Positions 26,959-35,294 of a DNA stretch of 64,000 bases are shown piece by piece. Each line of letters opens with the position of its first letter. The first letter of the stretch is position 1. This DNA is from Alphaproteobacteria bacterium (GTDB taxonomy: Bacteria > Pseudomonadota > Alphaproteobacteria > Sphingomonadales > Sphingomonadaceae). Under the pieces are notes generated by a model. The model ran no database searches. It had not been told where the DNA came from and worked only from the letters and a program-made list of their open reading frames with translations. The DNA lies in NCBI GenBank assembly GCA_030424845.1, contig JAUHWC010000004.1:124001-188000 (forward strand), read 5' to 3'. Position numbers and translations under genes: made by a program.

Positions 26959-27053
26959 GACGCACGCTTTACAGGCGTGCTAAATAACATCCCCCGCAGG
27001 AAAATGGTTAATTTTGGGAAAATGCCGAATAGGTGCAACCACTTATGCAGCCA

Positions 27054-27839
27054 TCAGCGACCTTTGAATTGTGGCGGGCGTTTTTGAATAAAGGCCGCCA
27101 TTCCTTCCTCCTTGTCTTCGGTTCCCGCCAGCATGTGGAACAACCGCCGCTCAAGCCGGATGCCGCCGGACAGGCTGTGCTCATCGGCCGCGTTGACAGC
27201 TTCCTTTGCCGCCTTGGCCGCGAGCGGGGGCATGGCGGCGATCTTTTCCGCCGCGGCCAGCGCCTCCTCCAGCAGGCTTTCAGCAGCAACAACACGGGCC
27301 ACCAGTCCTGCGCCTTCCGCCTCGGCGGCGTCCATCATCCTGCCGGTAAGGACAAGGTCCATCGCTTTCGCCTTCCCCACAGCGCGGGTCAGGCGCTGCG
27401 ATCCGCCCATGCCGGGAATGACGCCGAGGGTGATTTCCGGCTGGCCGAATCTCGCCTTGTCCGATGCAATGATGAAATCGGCCATCATCGCCAGTTCGCA
27501 CCCGCCGCCCAGGGCAAAGCCGTTCACCGCCGCGATCCACGGCTTGCGCGTGGCCTCGACCAACCGGTTCTGCCAGCGGCTGAACATGTCCTCCGCGTAG
27601 AAGTCAGCGAACGGCCTTTCGGCCATCTCCTTGATGTCCGCCCCTGCGGCAAAGGCTTTCTCGCCGGCGCCGGTCACCACCGCGCAGCCTTGCGAGGGGT
27701 CAGCCTCGAAAGCGGCGAAGGCCGTGATCAGCTCTTCAAGGACAGCGGAGTTGAGCGCGTTGAGCGCTTGCGGGCGGTTCAGCGTGACGAGGGTTACCGC
27801 GCCACGCTGCTCCACGATCAGGTTTTCATATCGGGCCAT
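27054..27839 (-). CDS. Enoyl-CoA hydratase/isomerase family protein
   Basis: 261 residues. Crotonase signatures are intact: [10 protein letters not shown] with the oxyanion-hole Ala/Gly, [20 protein letters not shown] carrying the first catalytic Glu, and [20 protein letters not shown] carrying the second catalytic Glu. So hydration of trans-2-enoyl-CoA in fatty-acid or amino-acid breakdown is likely. The C-terminus [17 protein letters not shown] is typical of FadB-like monofunctional hydratases. Its stop is 15 bases downstream of gdhA on the same strand; co-transcription is possible. Confidence 0.93.
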   Translation of the reverse strand: MARYENLIVEQRGAVTLVTLNRPQALNALNSAVLEELITAFAAFEADPSQGCAVVTGAGEKAFAAGADIKEMAERPFADFYAEDMFSRWQNRLVEATRKPWIAAVNGFALGGGCELAMMADFIIASDKARFGQPEITLGVIPGMGGSQRLTRAVGKAKAMDLVLTGRMMDAAEAEGAGLVARVVAAESLLEEALAAAEKIAAMPPLAAKAAKEAVNAADEHSLSGGIRLERRLFHMLAGTEDKEEGMAAFIQKRPPQFKGR

Positions 27840-27854
27840 GTCGCCCTGATATGA

Positions 27855-29210
27855 TCAGACCACGCCGAATGCCAGCATTGCGTCGGCCACCTTCTTGAAG
27901 CCCGCGATATTCGCGCCCTTCACATAGTCGACATAGCCATCGCCCTGGTCGCCATATTCCACGCACTTGCCGTGGATGCCTTCCATCAGTTCGGTCAGCA
28001 TCTGGCCAAGGCGCTCGTGGTTCCAGCTGATGCGCTCGGAGTTCTGGCTCATCTCCAGGCCCGAAACGGCCACGCCGCCGGCGTTGGCCGCCTTGCCCGG
28101 GCCATACATGATCTTGGCATCGTGGAAGACATGCACCCCTTCCAGCGTGGTGGGCATGTTGGCGCCCTCGGAGACGGCTTGCACGCCGTTCTGCACCAGC
28201 TCCTTCGCCTCTTCCTCGTTGAGTTCGTTCTGCGTGGCGCACGGCAGGGCCAGGTCACACGAAACCGCCCAGGGGCGCTTGCCTTCGTGGAAGGTGGCGT
28301 TGGTGAAGTGATCGGCATAGTCCGAGATGCGGCCACGGGTATGCGTCTTGTGGTGCTTGATCCAGTCGATCTTTTCCTGGTCGATGCCATCGGGATCATA
28401 GATGAACCCGCCGCTGTCCGACATGGTCAGCACCTTGCCGCCAAGCTGGGTGATCTTTTCTGCCGCATGGGTCGCCACATTGCCCGAACCGGAAATGACG
28501 GCGGTCTTGCCTTCGATGTCCTGCCCCTTGTGCTTGAGCATGTTCTGCAGGAAATAGACGGCACCGTAACCGGTCGCCTCGGGCCGCATTTGGCTGCCGC
28601 CATATTCCTGGCCCTTGCCCGTCAGCACGCCTTCCCAGCGGTTGGTGATGCGCTTGTACTGGCCGAACATGTAGCCGATCTCGCGCCCGCCCACGCCGAT
28701 ATCGCCGGCCGGAACGTCCGTGTCCGGGCCGATGTGACGGTAAAGCTCGGTCATGAAGCTCTGGCAGAAGCGCATCACTTCGCTGTCGCTCTTGCCCTTG
28801 GGATTGAAGTTGGAACCGCCCTTGCCGCCGCCCATCGGCAGGCCGGTGAGCGAGTTCTTGAAGGTCTGCTCGAAGGCGAGGAACTTCAGCACGCTCTCGG
28901 TCACGCTCGGGTGGAAGCGGATGCCGCCCTTGTAGGGACCGATGGCGTTGTTGTTCTGCACGCGCCAGCCGCGCTGCACGCGGATGTTGTGGTTGTCATC
29001 CTCCCAGCAGACGCGGAAGGACACCACGCGATCGGGCTCGGCGATCCGGCGCAGGATCTGCGCTTCGTGATATTCTTCCTTGTCCTCGATGAATTCGAAG
29101 ATGTCCTGGGCGACTTCCTGCACCGCCTGGATGAACTCGGTCTGCCCCGGATTGCGCTTTTTGACGCCCTCCATGAAAGTCGGAAAATCGACGTGATCGG
29201 AAACGGCCAT
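27855..29210 (-). CDS. gdhA: NADP-specific glutamate dehydrogenase
   Basis: 451 residues, the hexameric length. The substrate-binding block LTGLPMGGGKGGSNFNPKGKS carries the catalytic Lys, and DTDVPAGDIGVGGREIGYMFGQYKRI is the conserved Asp and Gly-rich region. The Rossmann fold has GSGNVATHAAEKI. It reversibly aminates 2-oxoglutarate with NADPH for ammonium assimilation. The upstream 680-bp gap should hold its promoter on the minus strand. Enoyl-CoA hydratase follows 15 bases beyond the stop. Confidence 0.95.
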   Translation of the reverse strand: MAVSDHVDFPTFMEGVKKRNPGQTEFIQAVQEVAQDIFEFIEDKEEYHEAQILRRIAEPDRVVSFRVCWEDDNHNIRVQRGWRVQNNNAIGPYKGGIRFHPSVTESVLKFLAFEQTFKNSLTGLPMGGGKGGSNFNPKGKSDSEVMRFCQSFMTELYRHIGPDTDVPAGDIGVGGREIGYMFGQYKRITNRWEGVLTGKGQEYGGSQMRPEATGYGAVYFLQNMLKHKGQDIEGKTAVISGSGNVATHAAEKITQLGGKVLTMSDSGGFIYDPDGIDQEKIDWIKHHKTHTRGRISDYADHFTNATFHEGKRPWAVSCDLALPCATQNELNEEEAKELVQNGVQAVSEGANMPTTLEGVHVFHDAKIMYGPGKAANAGGVAVSGLEMSQNSERISWNHERLGQMLTELMEGIHGKCVEYGDQGDGYVDYVKGANIAGFKKVADAMLAFGVV

Positions 29211-29893
29211 ATTATATCCCCTCTAAGTCAGATGCGGAGCGCGGACCGCCCCCTGCTGGCCCCGTCGCGACTCGCCCTAGCATCTCTTACCGTGGAACCA
29301 AACCACGGAAAGCCGGCGAAATAAAGGCTGGTCATTTTGACCGCCTTTGGGCTTGCCATGCCGCCGTCAATGCCGCACCCTTGGTAGCATCGGGTCACAG
29401 GGAATCGTTCCGAAGGGCGGTTGAGTGACTATCTGGACGCGCTTGCGGCAGGTGCGCGCCTGATGTGCCGAAACAAGCAGCCAGGACAATATTCTCAGCC
29501 GACTGGCGCGGCGTGCGCGAGGCCGGGCCGCAGCGGTTTGCGCTCACGTTGGTGCTGGCGGTGCTGCTGGCGGCGTGGGACATCTAAAATCCGCCGGAAG
29601 CCGGCAAGACCTACAATATCGGCCTTGGCAGCAATGCCGTGGAAGTGACTTTCGTCGTCCTCGAGGAAACGCCGGAGGATGCGGAAGGCATGGCCAATGC
29701 GCTGATCGCCAATGGCTGCCTGGCGCAGCTTGAACAGATGTCCAAAGCTATGATAGGCAGCTGATCGAAGGTGTTTGACCTGTCCGGGACCGTCGCGTGG
29801 GCGACGCCGGGCAGTTGGCAAGGGGCGATAAGGGATCGCCCCGGCACAGGGTAGCAAGAGGCGCTGCCTGCTGTGCGAACTGGGGGGAGAGGC
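29211..29893. other. 680-bp gap between gdhA and the cytochrome cluster
   Basis: Contains the leader and promoter of gdhA (minus strand) on the left and that of the pentaheme cytochrome (plus strand) on the right. It also has a decayed-looking reading frame from about 29465 to 29764. I see no RNA gene, repeat array or strong terminator in it. Confidence 0.5.
29465..29764 (+). pseudogene. Possible remnant of a small membrane-protein gene
   Basis: In one frame, a GTG at 29465 begins VPKQAARTIFSADWRG, followed by a hydrophobic stretch ALTLVLAVLLAAWDI, then TAA at 29585-29587, after which the same frame continues for 58 codons (NPPEAGKTYNIGLGSN, EVTFVVLEETPEDAEGMA, ending KAMIGS) to TGA at 29762. 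Both sides look like real protein, with charged and hydrophobic residues as in coding sequence. An upstream frame with SDYLDALAAGARL, one frame off, may be the lost N-terminus. I read it as a gene broken by a stop codon and perhaps a frameshift. The family is not recognised. Confidence 0.4.
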
Positions 29894-31306
29894 ATGACTA
29901 AGCGTGACCGGCTGACCGCAGGCAAGACGGGTCTAGCGCGCGCTCGCCGGATGCTTCCCCCACTGCTGCTATCTATCTTTGCCGCATCTGCGCTTGTCAT
30001 CGGCATGCCGAAGGACGGCAGCGCCAATGCCGAGGGCGGCTATTCCTATACCGGTGTCGCCTCCTGTGCCGGTTCCACCTGCCACGGGCGCAGCGAGGGC
30101 AACGGCGCTGTCGTCCGGCAGGACGAGATCGCCACCTGGCAAAGCCCCGCCGCCGTCAGCGGGGCGCACAGCCGCGCCTATTCACTGTTGGCCGGCCGCC
30201 GTGGCCGGCAAATCGCCCAGTCGCTTGGCTGGGACAATGCCACAACGCGTTCCGAATGCCTTGGCTGCCATGCCACCTATGTGCCCGCATCCGAACGAGG
30301 GCCGCGCTTCCACACCAGCGATGGCGTCGGCTGCGAAAGCTGCCACGGTGCTGCCGCAGGTTGGCTCGCCAACCATTACGAGGTGGCCGGTAGCCACGCC
30401 AACAATGTCAGCAACGGCCTTGTCCCGCTGGAACAGCCGCAAGTGCGCGCCAGGGTCTGCCTCGATTGCCATTATGGCAGTGCGGACGAGGGCCAGTTCG
30501 TGACCCATGCGATGATGGCTGCCGGCCATCCGCGCGTGTCTTTCGAGCTGGACCTTTTCAGCGCCTTCCAGCAGCATCATGACGAGGATGCCGATTACCT
30601 CCAGCGCAAGGGCGCGACGGACAATGTCCAGCTGTGGGCCGTGGGCCAGGCCGAAGCCGTTGCCCGGGCAACGGACCTGTTCGCCCGACCGGACCTTGCA
30701 ACCGAAGGGGTGTTCCCGGAATTCTATTTCTACGATTGCCACAGCTGCCACCGGCCTATCACTGACGGGCCCGAACGGCGCCTGACGTTCGAGACAAACC
30801 CGCAGCGCCCCATCCCGTTCGGTCAGCCGCCGTTCAATGACGAGAACATCATCATGCTGGATGCCGTCGCGCAGGCGCTCGCCCCGTCGCGCGCCGACGC
30901 CTTCCGCGCCGCCAGCCGCAATTTCCACGATGCAATGGATGAGGGGCGCCCGCAGGCACAGGCCGCGGCGATGGCGCTGCGTACAGAGGCCGCCCGCCTG
31001 TCGGATGCACTGGCCGCCCGCTCCTATGGCGGGAATGACGCATTCGAGGTGATTGCCACGATCGGCAACCGCACCACCAGCAGCCGCTTTACCGATTATA
31101 CCGGTTCGGCCCAGGCGGTGATGGCAGTCGATACGCTGCTCAACGCGCTGGTGACGCAAGGCCGCATCACGGTTGGCGCAGCGGCCGGTATCCGCTCGGA
31201 CATCAACCGGGCCTACCAAGCGGTGCGCAGTCCCGAGAGCTACAATCCTTCAGAGTTCCGCGGCGCGCTGGGCAATGCGGTGAACGCGATCGGACGGCTG
31301 CGGTAA
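29894..31306 (+). CDS. Pentaheme cytochrome c, cytochrome c-554-like
   Basis: 470 residues from ATG 29894, after GGGGGGAGAG. A signal/anchor segment (about 20-45) exports it. Five heme-binding motifs: C58-x4-CH (CAGSTCH, unusual spacing), CLGCH at 122, CESCH at 147, CLDCH at 189 and CHSCH at 282, arranged like cytochrome c-554-type periplasmic proteins. The C-terminal 170 residues are helical and motif-free. It is the first gene of a tightly coupled rightward set; its stop overlaps the start of the HbpS-like lipoprotein by one base. It is a periplasmic electron carrier by inference; the redox partner is unproven. Confidence 0.8.
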   Translation: MTKRDRLTAGKTGLARARRMLPPLLLSIFAASALVIGMPKDGSANAEGGYSYTGVASCAGSTCHGRSEGNGAVVRQDEIATWQSPAAVSGAHSRAYSLLAGRRGRQIAQSLGWDNATTRSECLGCHATYVPASERGPRFHTSDGVGCESCHGAAAGWLANHYEVAGSHANNVSNGLVPLEQPQVRARVCLDCHYGSADEGQFVTHAMMAAGHPRVSFELDLFSAFQQHHDEDADYLQRKGATDNVQLWAVGQAEAVARATDLFARPDLATEGVFPEFYFYDCHSCHRPITDGPERRLTFETNPQRPIPFGQPPFNDENIIMLDAVAQALAPSRADAFRAASRNFHDAMDEGRPQAQAAAMALRTEAARLSDALAARSYGGNDAFEVIATIGNRTTSSRFTDYTGSAQAVMAVDTLLNALVTQGRITVGAAAGIRSDINRAYQAVRSPESYNPSEFRGALGNAVNAIGRLR

Positions 31307-33306
31307 TGGCAATGCGCGGGGTAACAGCACTTCTGGCGAGCGCCGCACTGGTTCTTTCGGGCTGCGGCGGCAGCAGCGCGCCCGGCGGCAACACCGGCGG
31401 CACGCCAACCCCCGCGCCCGCGCCCACCCCGGCACCTGCGCCCGGCGGCCTGTTCACCCCACCCGCTCTCGAGGCACTGACGGTCAGCGAAGTGCAGCGG
31501 ATCATCGCCCAGGCCGCTGGCGAGGCACAGGCGCGCGGCCTGCCGTCGATCATCGCGGTGACGGACCGTGTCGGCAATGTGCTGGCGGTCTTCCGCATGG
31601 CCGGCGCGCCCGGCACCGCGCAGCTCTCCACCCGGCGGATTGGTGGCAACGCCGCTCCCGGCGCGGAGATCGGCCTGCAGGGCGCGATGGTCCCGGCGAC
31701 GACTGCCGCCATCGCCAAGGCACTGACCGGTGCCTATCTTTCCAGCGGCGGCAATGCCTTTTCCAGCCGCACGGCAAGCCAGATCGTACAGCAGCACTTC
31801 CCGCCTGCGCCCAACACCGCGGGGTTGGAAAGCGGGCCGCTGTTCGGCGTGCAGTTCAGCCAGCTGCCCTGCTCCGACCTCAACCAGCGCTTCAATCCCG
31901 GCGGGGGCAATTCGGCCCTGATCGGACCGAAGCGTTCGCCGCTTGGCCTTGCAGCCGACCCGGGCGGCTTCCCGATCTACAAGAACGGTGTGGTCGTGGG
32001 CGGCATCGGCGTGATGGGCGATGGCGACTACGGCTTTGACGAGAATATCCTCGACACCGATCTCGATGACGAGGAAGCGATCGCCCTAGCCGGCATCCAG
32101 GGCTTCGAACCGCCCACCGACATCCGCGCCGAGCGCATCTTCGTGGATGGCACGGCGCTGCGCTTCAGCGATGCCGTGCCGAGCCAGCTTGCCCCGCTGC
32201 AAACCAGTTTCGCCGCGGCGAACGGCAGCCTGGTGGCGGTTACCGGATACAGTGACGGCACGATCCGCGCCGGCGTTGCCTATGGCAGCGAGGCTTCGGG
32301 CGTACGCGCGGCAACGGCCGCCGAGTTTTCCAACCGCGATGCCTTCGTCCTGACGGACGGCAACGGCAATCCGCGCTTCCGCATTCGCGGCGGCACCGAT
32401 GGTGCCAGCATCGCCCAGCCGCTGACGCAGGCAGAGGTGCGCGCCATCATGGAGGAGGCTTTCGCCGTGCTGTCCCGCAGCCGGGCGCAGATCCGCCGTC
32501 CGCTGGACAGCCGCATGCAGGCCACCATCAGCGTGGTGGATACGCATGGCGCGGTGCTGGGCATCGTGCGTTCGCCTGACGGCCCGCTGTTTGGCACCGA
32601 TGTCAGCTTGCAGAAGGCCCGTACTGCGGCCTTCTTCTCCAATCCGGTCGCCGCCCAGCAACTGCTGGCAACGCCCGTCGTCCCCGGCATCAGCAATATC
32701 CCTGCCTATGTGCAGCGCGTGCGTGACTTCCTGGGCAATCAGAACGCATTGACCGGCACACACGCCTTTGCAGACAGGTCGGGCGGCAACCTCTCGCGCC
32801 CCTATTTCCCGGATGGCGAAGTCGGCCAGGTGCCCGGCCCGCTGTCGGTTACCGCCTCGGAACTGTTCAGCCCGTTTGCAGTGGGCCTGCAGACGGACCT
32901 CGTCACGCCCAATATCGGTGCGCATCTCAATTATGTCGACAGCAATGGCGCCACTGCGGATACCCCGGTCGGCTGCACGCAGGTGCCCGAGGCCGCGCCC
33001 GGCCAGCGCCGCATCGCCAACGGCATCCAGGTCTTCCCCGGCTCCGTGCCGATCTATCGCGGCGGACAGCTGGTCGGCGGCATCGGCGTATCAGGTGACG
33101 GGATCGACCAAGATGACATGGTCAGCTTCCTCGGCCTGCACAATGCAGGCCAGCGCGTCGGCTCCATCGGCAATGCCGCGCCGGCGATCCGGGCGGACAG
33201 GATCGAGGTGAACGTGAACGGGCGCATTGTCCGCCTGCGTTACATCAACTGCCCATTTGCGCCGTTCCTCGACACGGCCGAGCAGAATGTGTGCCAGGGC
33301 CTGTGA
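31306..33306 (+). CDS. Double HbpS/GlcG-like (DUF336) heme-binding lipoprotein
   Basis: 666 residues. A lipobox (LVLSGC near residue 20) and a Pro/Ala/Thr-rich linker come first. It then holds two DUF336/HbpS-like domains: one around residues 55-300 (LTVSEVQRIIAQAAGEAQARGLPSIIAVTDRVGNVLAVFRM) and one around 370-640 (LTQAEVRAIMEEAF, ATISVVDTHGAVLGIVRSPD). Each ends with a GGIGVMGDG or GGIGVSGDG turn. Domains of this fold bind heme or organic acids. A lipid-anchored double-domain form next to multiheme cytochromes suggests heme or electron-transfer service on the outer membrane. Its stop overlaps the next start as GTGA. Confidence 0.8.
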   Translation: MAMRGVTALLASAALVLSGCGGSSAPGGNTGGTPTPAPAPTPAPAPGGLFTPPALEALTVSEVQRIIAQAAGEAQARGLPSIIAVTDRVGNVLAVFRMAGAPGTAQLSTRRIGGNAAPGAEIGLQGAMVPATTAAIAKALTGAYLSSGGNAFSSRTASQIVQQHFPPAPNTAGLESGPLFGVQFSQLPCSDLNQRFNPGGGNSALIGPKRSPLGLAADPGGFPIYKNGVVVGGIGVMGDGDYGFDENILDTDLDDEEAIALAGIQGFEPPTDIRAERIFVDGTALRFSDAVPSQLAPLQTSFAAANGSLVAVTGYSDGTIRAGVAYGSEASGVRAATAAEFSNRDAFVLTDGNGNPRFRIRGGTDGASIAQPLTQAEVRAIMEEAFAVLSRSRAQIRRPLDSRMQATISVVDTHGAVLGIVRSPDGPLFGTDVSLQKARTAAFFSNPVAAQQLLATPVVPGISNIPAYVQRVRDFLGNQNALTGTHAFADRSGGNLSRPYFPDGEVGQVPGPLSVTASELFSPFAVGLQTDLVTPNIGAHLNYVDSNGATADTPVGCTQVPEAAPGQRRIANGIQVFPGSVPIYRGGQLVGGIGVSGDGIDQDDMVSFLGLHNAGQRVGSIGNAAPAIRADRIEVNVNGRIVRLRYINCPFAPFLDTAEQNVCQGL

Positions 33307-35294
33307 ACGCGGCGCTTTTCCTCCTGCCCATGCTGGCCCAGGCGCAAGCGCCGGCAGACCAGCCGCCGGCCAATCCCGCGCCGGTCGAGGAAGTGCAGGA
33401 CCAGCAGCCCGGCTATGAAGGCGTTGCACCCGAAGGCGGGCTTGGCACGCAGGTGGATCCGCCTGCGCCCAGCCCGGTCGATCCCGGCGTGTTGGAAGGG
33501 CGCACCCGCCCCGGCTATGTCGCCCCGCTGCCGGACGCCGTCACGCAGGACAATCCCGGTGCGGTGCGGGCACCGCCGCCGCAGGCCTTCCCGACCGACC
33601 AGATCCCGATCCCCGATCGCTGGCGCCTGATCCAGAACCTTGGCCTGGTGACCGAGGACGCGCTCGATCCCTACAACCAGAACACCTACAAGGGCGACCG
33701 TCCGATCTGCGGCAACAGCGACGAGGAACGCGAGCGGCGCGCGGCAGCACGCGAAGCCGCGGCTGCTGCCGGCACCGAAGCCCCCTATGGCAGCGCCCGC
33801 TGCATCACGCCGAGTTGGCTGGGGCTGGAAGAAGGCAAGTGGTTCTTCATCGTCAACGCCATTTCGGACACGGTTTTCGAACCGCGCACCTTCCCCGTAC
33901 CGGTCGGCGTGCAGACCACCCAGGACCCGGACAGGGTGGACGTGTTCGGGCAGGACTTCTCCTATGTCCTTTCGCAGACCTTCATCGCCGGTTTCGCGCT
34001 GCTGAAAGGCTCCACCGCCTACAAGCCGCCGGACGTGGAATACCGCGTGACGCTGGCACTCAACGTGAACCACGTGGACGTGCCGGAACGGCGCGTGCTG
34101 CTTGTCGAACCCAGCGCACCCACCCACCGCACGGACCATTTCCTGGGCGTGCAGGAAGCCTTCTTCGACTATCACATCCGCAACACCGGCAAGCGGTATG
34201 ACTTCGACAGCTTCCGCATCGGGATCCAGCCGATCCAGGCGGATTTCCGCGGCTTCCTGTTCAATGACAACCAGCTCGGCTTCCGCCTCTTCGGCACACG
34301 GGACAACAACCGCTTCCAGTACAACCTCGGGGTGTTCTGGCGGCTGGAGAAGGACACCAACTCCGGCCTCAATTCGGTGGTGCAGCGCCCGCGCGATGAC
34401 TGGGTGTTCATGGCCAATGCCTATCGCCAGGATTTCCTGATCCCGGCGCTGACCAGCCAGTTCACCATCGTCTACAACCGCAACCGCGAAGGCGACGAGA
34501 TCGAGATTGACGACAACGGCTTCCCGGTGCGCCCGGCCCTGATCGGCAGCTTGCGGGGGCGGGACTATGACGTGGTCTACCTTGGCTACAACGCCGATGG
34601 CCGCGTGGGCCGCATCAACGTGACCGCAAGCGCCTACTGGGCGCTGGGAGAGGACCGCAACTCCTTCTTCACCGACCGGCCGGCAGACATCAACGCCCAG
34701 TTCAGCGCGATCGAGCTCTCCTATGACCGGGACTGGGCGCGCTTCCGCCTGTCCGGCGCATGGGCCAACGGCGATGGCGATCCCTTCGACGACAAGGAAA
34801 CCGGTTTCGACGCGATCTTCGAGAACCCGGTGTTTGCAGGCGCGGATACCAGCTACTGGATCCGCCAGACGCTGCCCTTTGCCGGCGGTGGCCGCGTGAT
34901 CAGCGTGAACGGGCGCAACGGCATCCTCAATTCGCTGCGTTCGTCGAAGGAACAGGGCCAGTCCAACTTCAACAACCCCGGCCTGATCCTTGCCGGGCTT
35001 GGCGCCGATTTCGACATTTCGCCCGAACTGCGGGTGTCGGCCAATGCCAACCACCTGTGGTTCGAGGACACCGCGGTGCTGGAGGCGCTGCGGGTCGAGG
35101 GCTCCATCCCGTCGGACATTGGCTTCGACCTGTCGGCCTCTGCCATCTGGCGCCCGCTGGCAACGCAGAACATCGTCGCCCGCCTGTCCGGTGCGGCGCT
35201 GGTTGCCGGGGACGGCTTCCGCGACATCTATGACAATCTCGGCAACGACCGGACCTATTACTCCGTCCTCGCCAACCTGACGTTGAGCTACTGA
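33303..35294 (+). CDS. Predicted outer-membrane beta-barrel protein
   Basis: 663 residues from GTG 33303, overlapping the upstream TGA as GTGA; a GTG at 33291 is an alternative. A short signal peptide (to about AQAQA) is followed by a Pro/Ala-rich segment (residues 18-100). The remainder has long amphipathic strands typical of an OM barrel (FRIGIQPIQADFRGFLFND, FQYNLGVFWRL, QFTIVYNRNREGDEI, INVTASAYWAL, FRLSGAWANGDGD), ending in a strand YSVLANLTLSY with a terminal aromatic. It lies between a heme-binding lipoprotein and a decaheme cytochrome, which fits a porin partner for cytochromes, but it is not a clear MtrB homolog. The next gene's ATG overlaps its stop as TGATG. Confidence 0.7.
   Translation: MNAALFLLPMLAQAQAPADQPPANPAPVEEVQDQQPGYEGVAPEGGLGTQVDPPAPSPVDPGVLEGRTRPGYVAPLPDAVTQDNPGAVRAPPPQAFPTDQIPIPDRWRLIQNLGLVTEDALDPYNQNTYKGDRPICGNSDEERERRAAAREAAAAAGTEAPYGSARCITPSWLGLEEGKWFFIVNAISDTVFEPRTFPVPVGVQTTQDPDRVDVFGQDFSYVLSQTFIAGFALLKGSTAYKPPDVEYRVTLALNVNHVDVPERRVLLVEPSAPTHRTDHFLGVQEAFFDYHIRNTGKRYDFDSFRIGIQPIQADFRGFLFNDNQLGFRLFGTRDNNRFQYNLGVFWRLEKDTNSGLNSVVQRPRDDWVFMANAYRQDFLIPALTSQFTIVYNRNREGDEIEIDDNGFPVRPALIGSLRGRDYDVVYLGYNADGRVGRINVTASAYWALGEDRNSFFTDRPADINAQFSAIELSYDRDWARFRLSGAWANGDGDPFDDKETGFDAIFENPVFAGADTSYWIRQTLPFAGGGRVISVNGRNGILNSLRSSKEQGQSNFNNPGLILAGLGADFDISPELRVSANANHLWFEDTAVLEALRVEGSIPSDIGFDLSASAIWRPLATQNIVARLSGAALVAGDGFRDIYDNLGNDRTYYSVLANLTLSY

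Noticed and set aside
31306-33306. Secreted beta-lactamase or peptidase
   Set aside because: No catalytic motif; two HbpS-like repeats explain the sequence.
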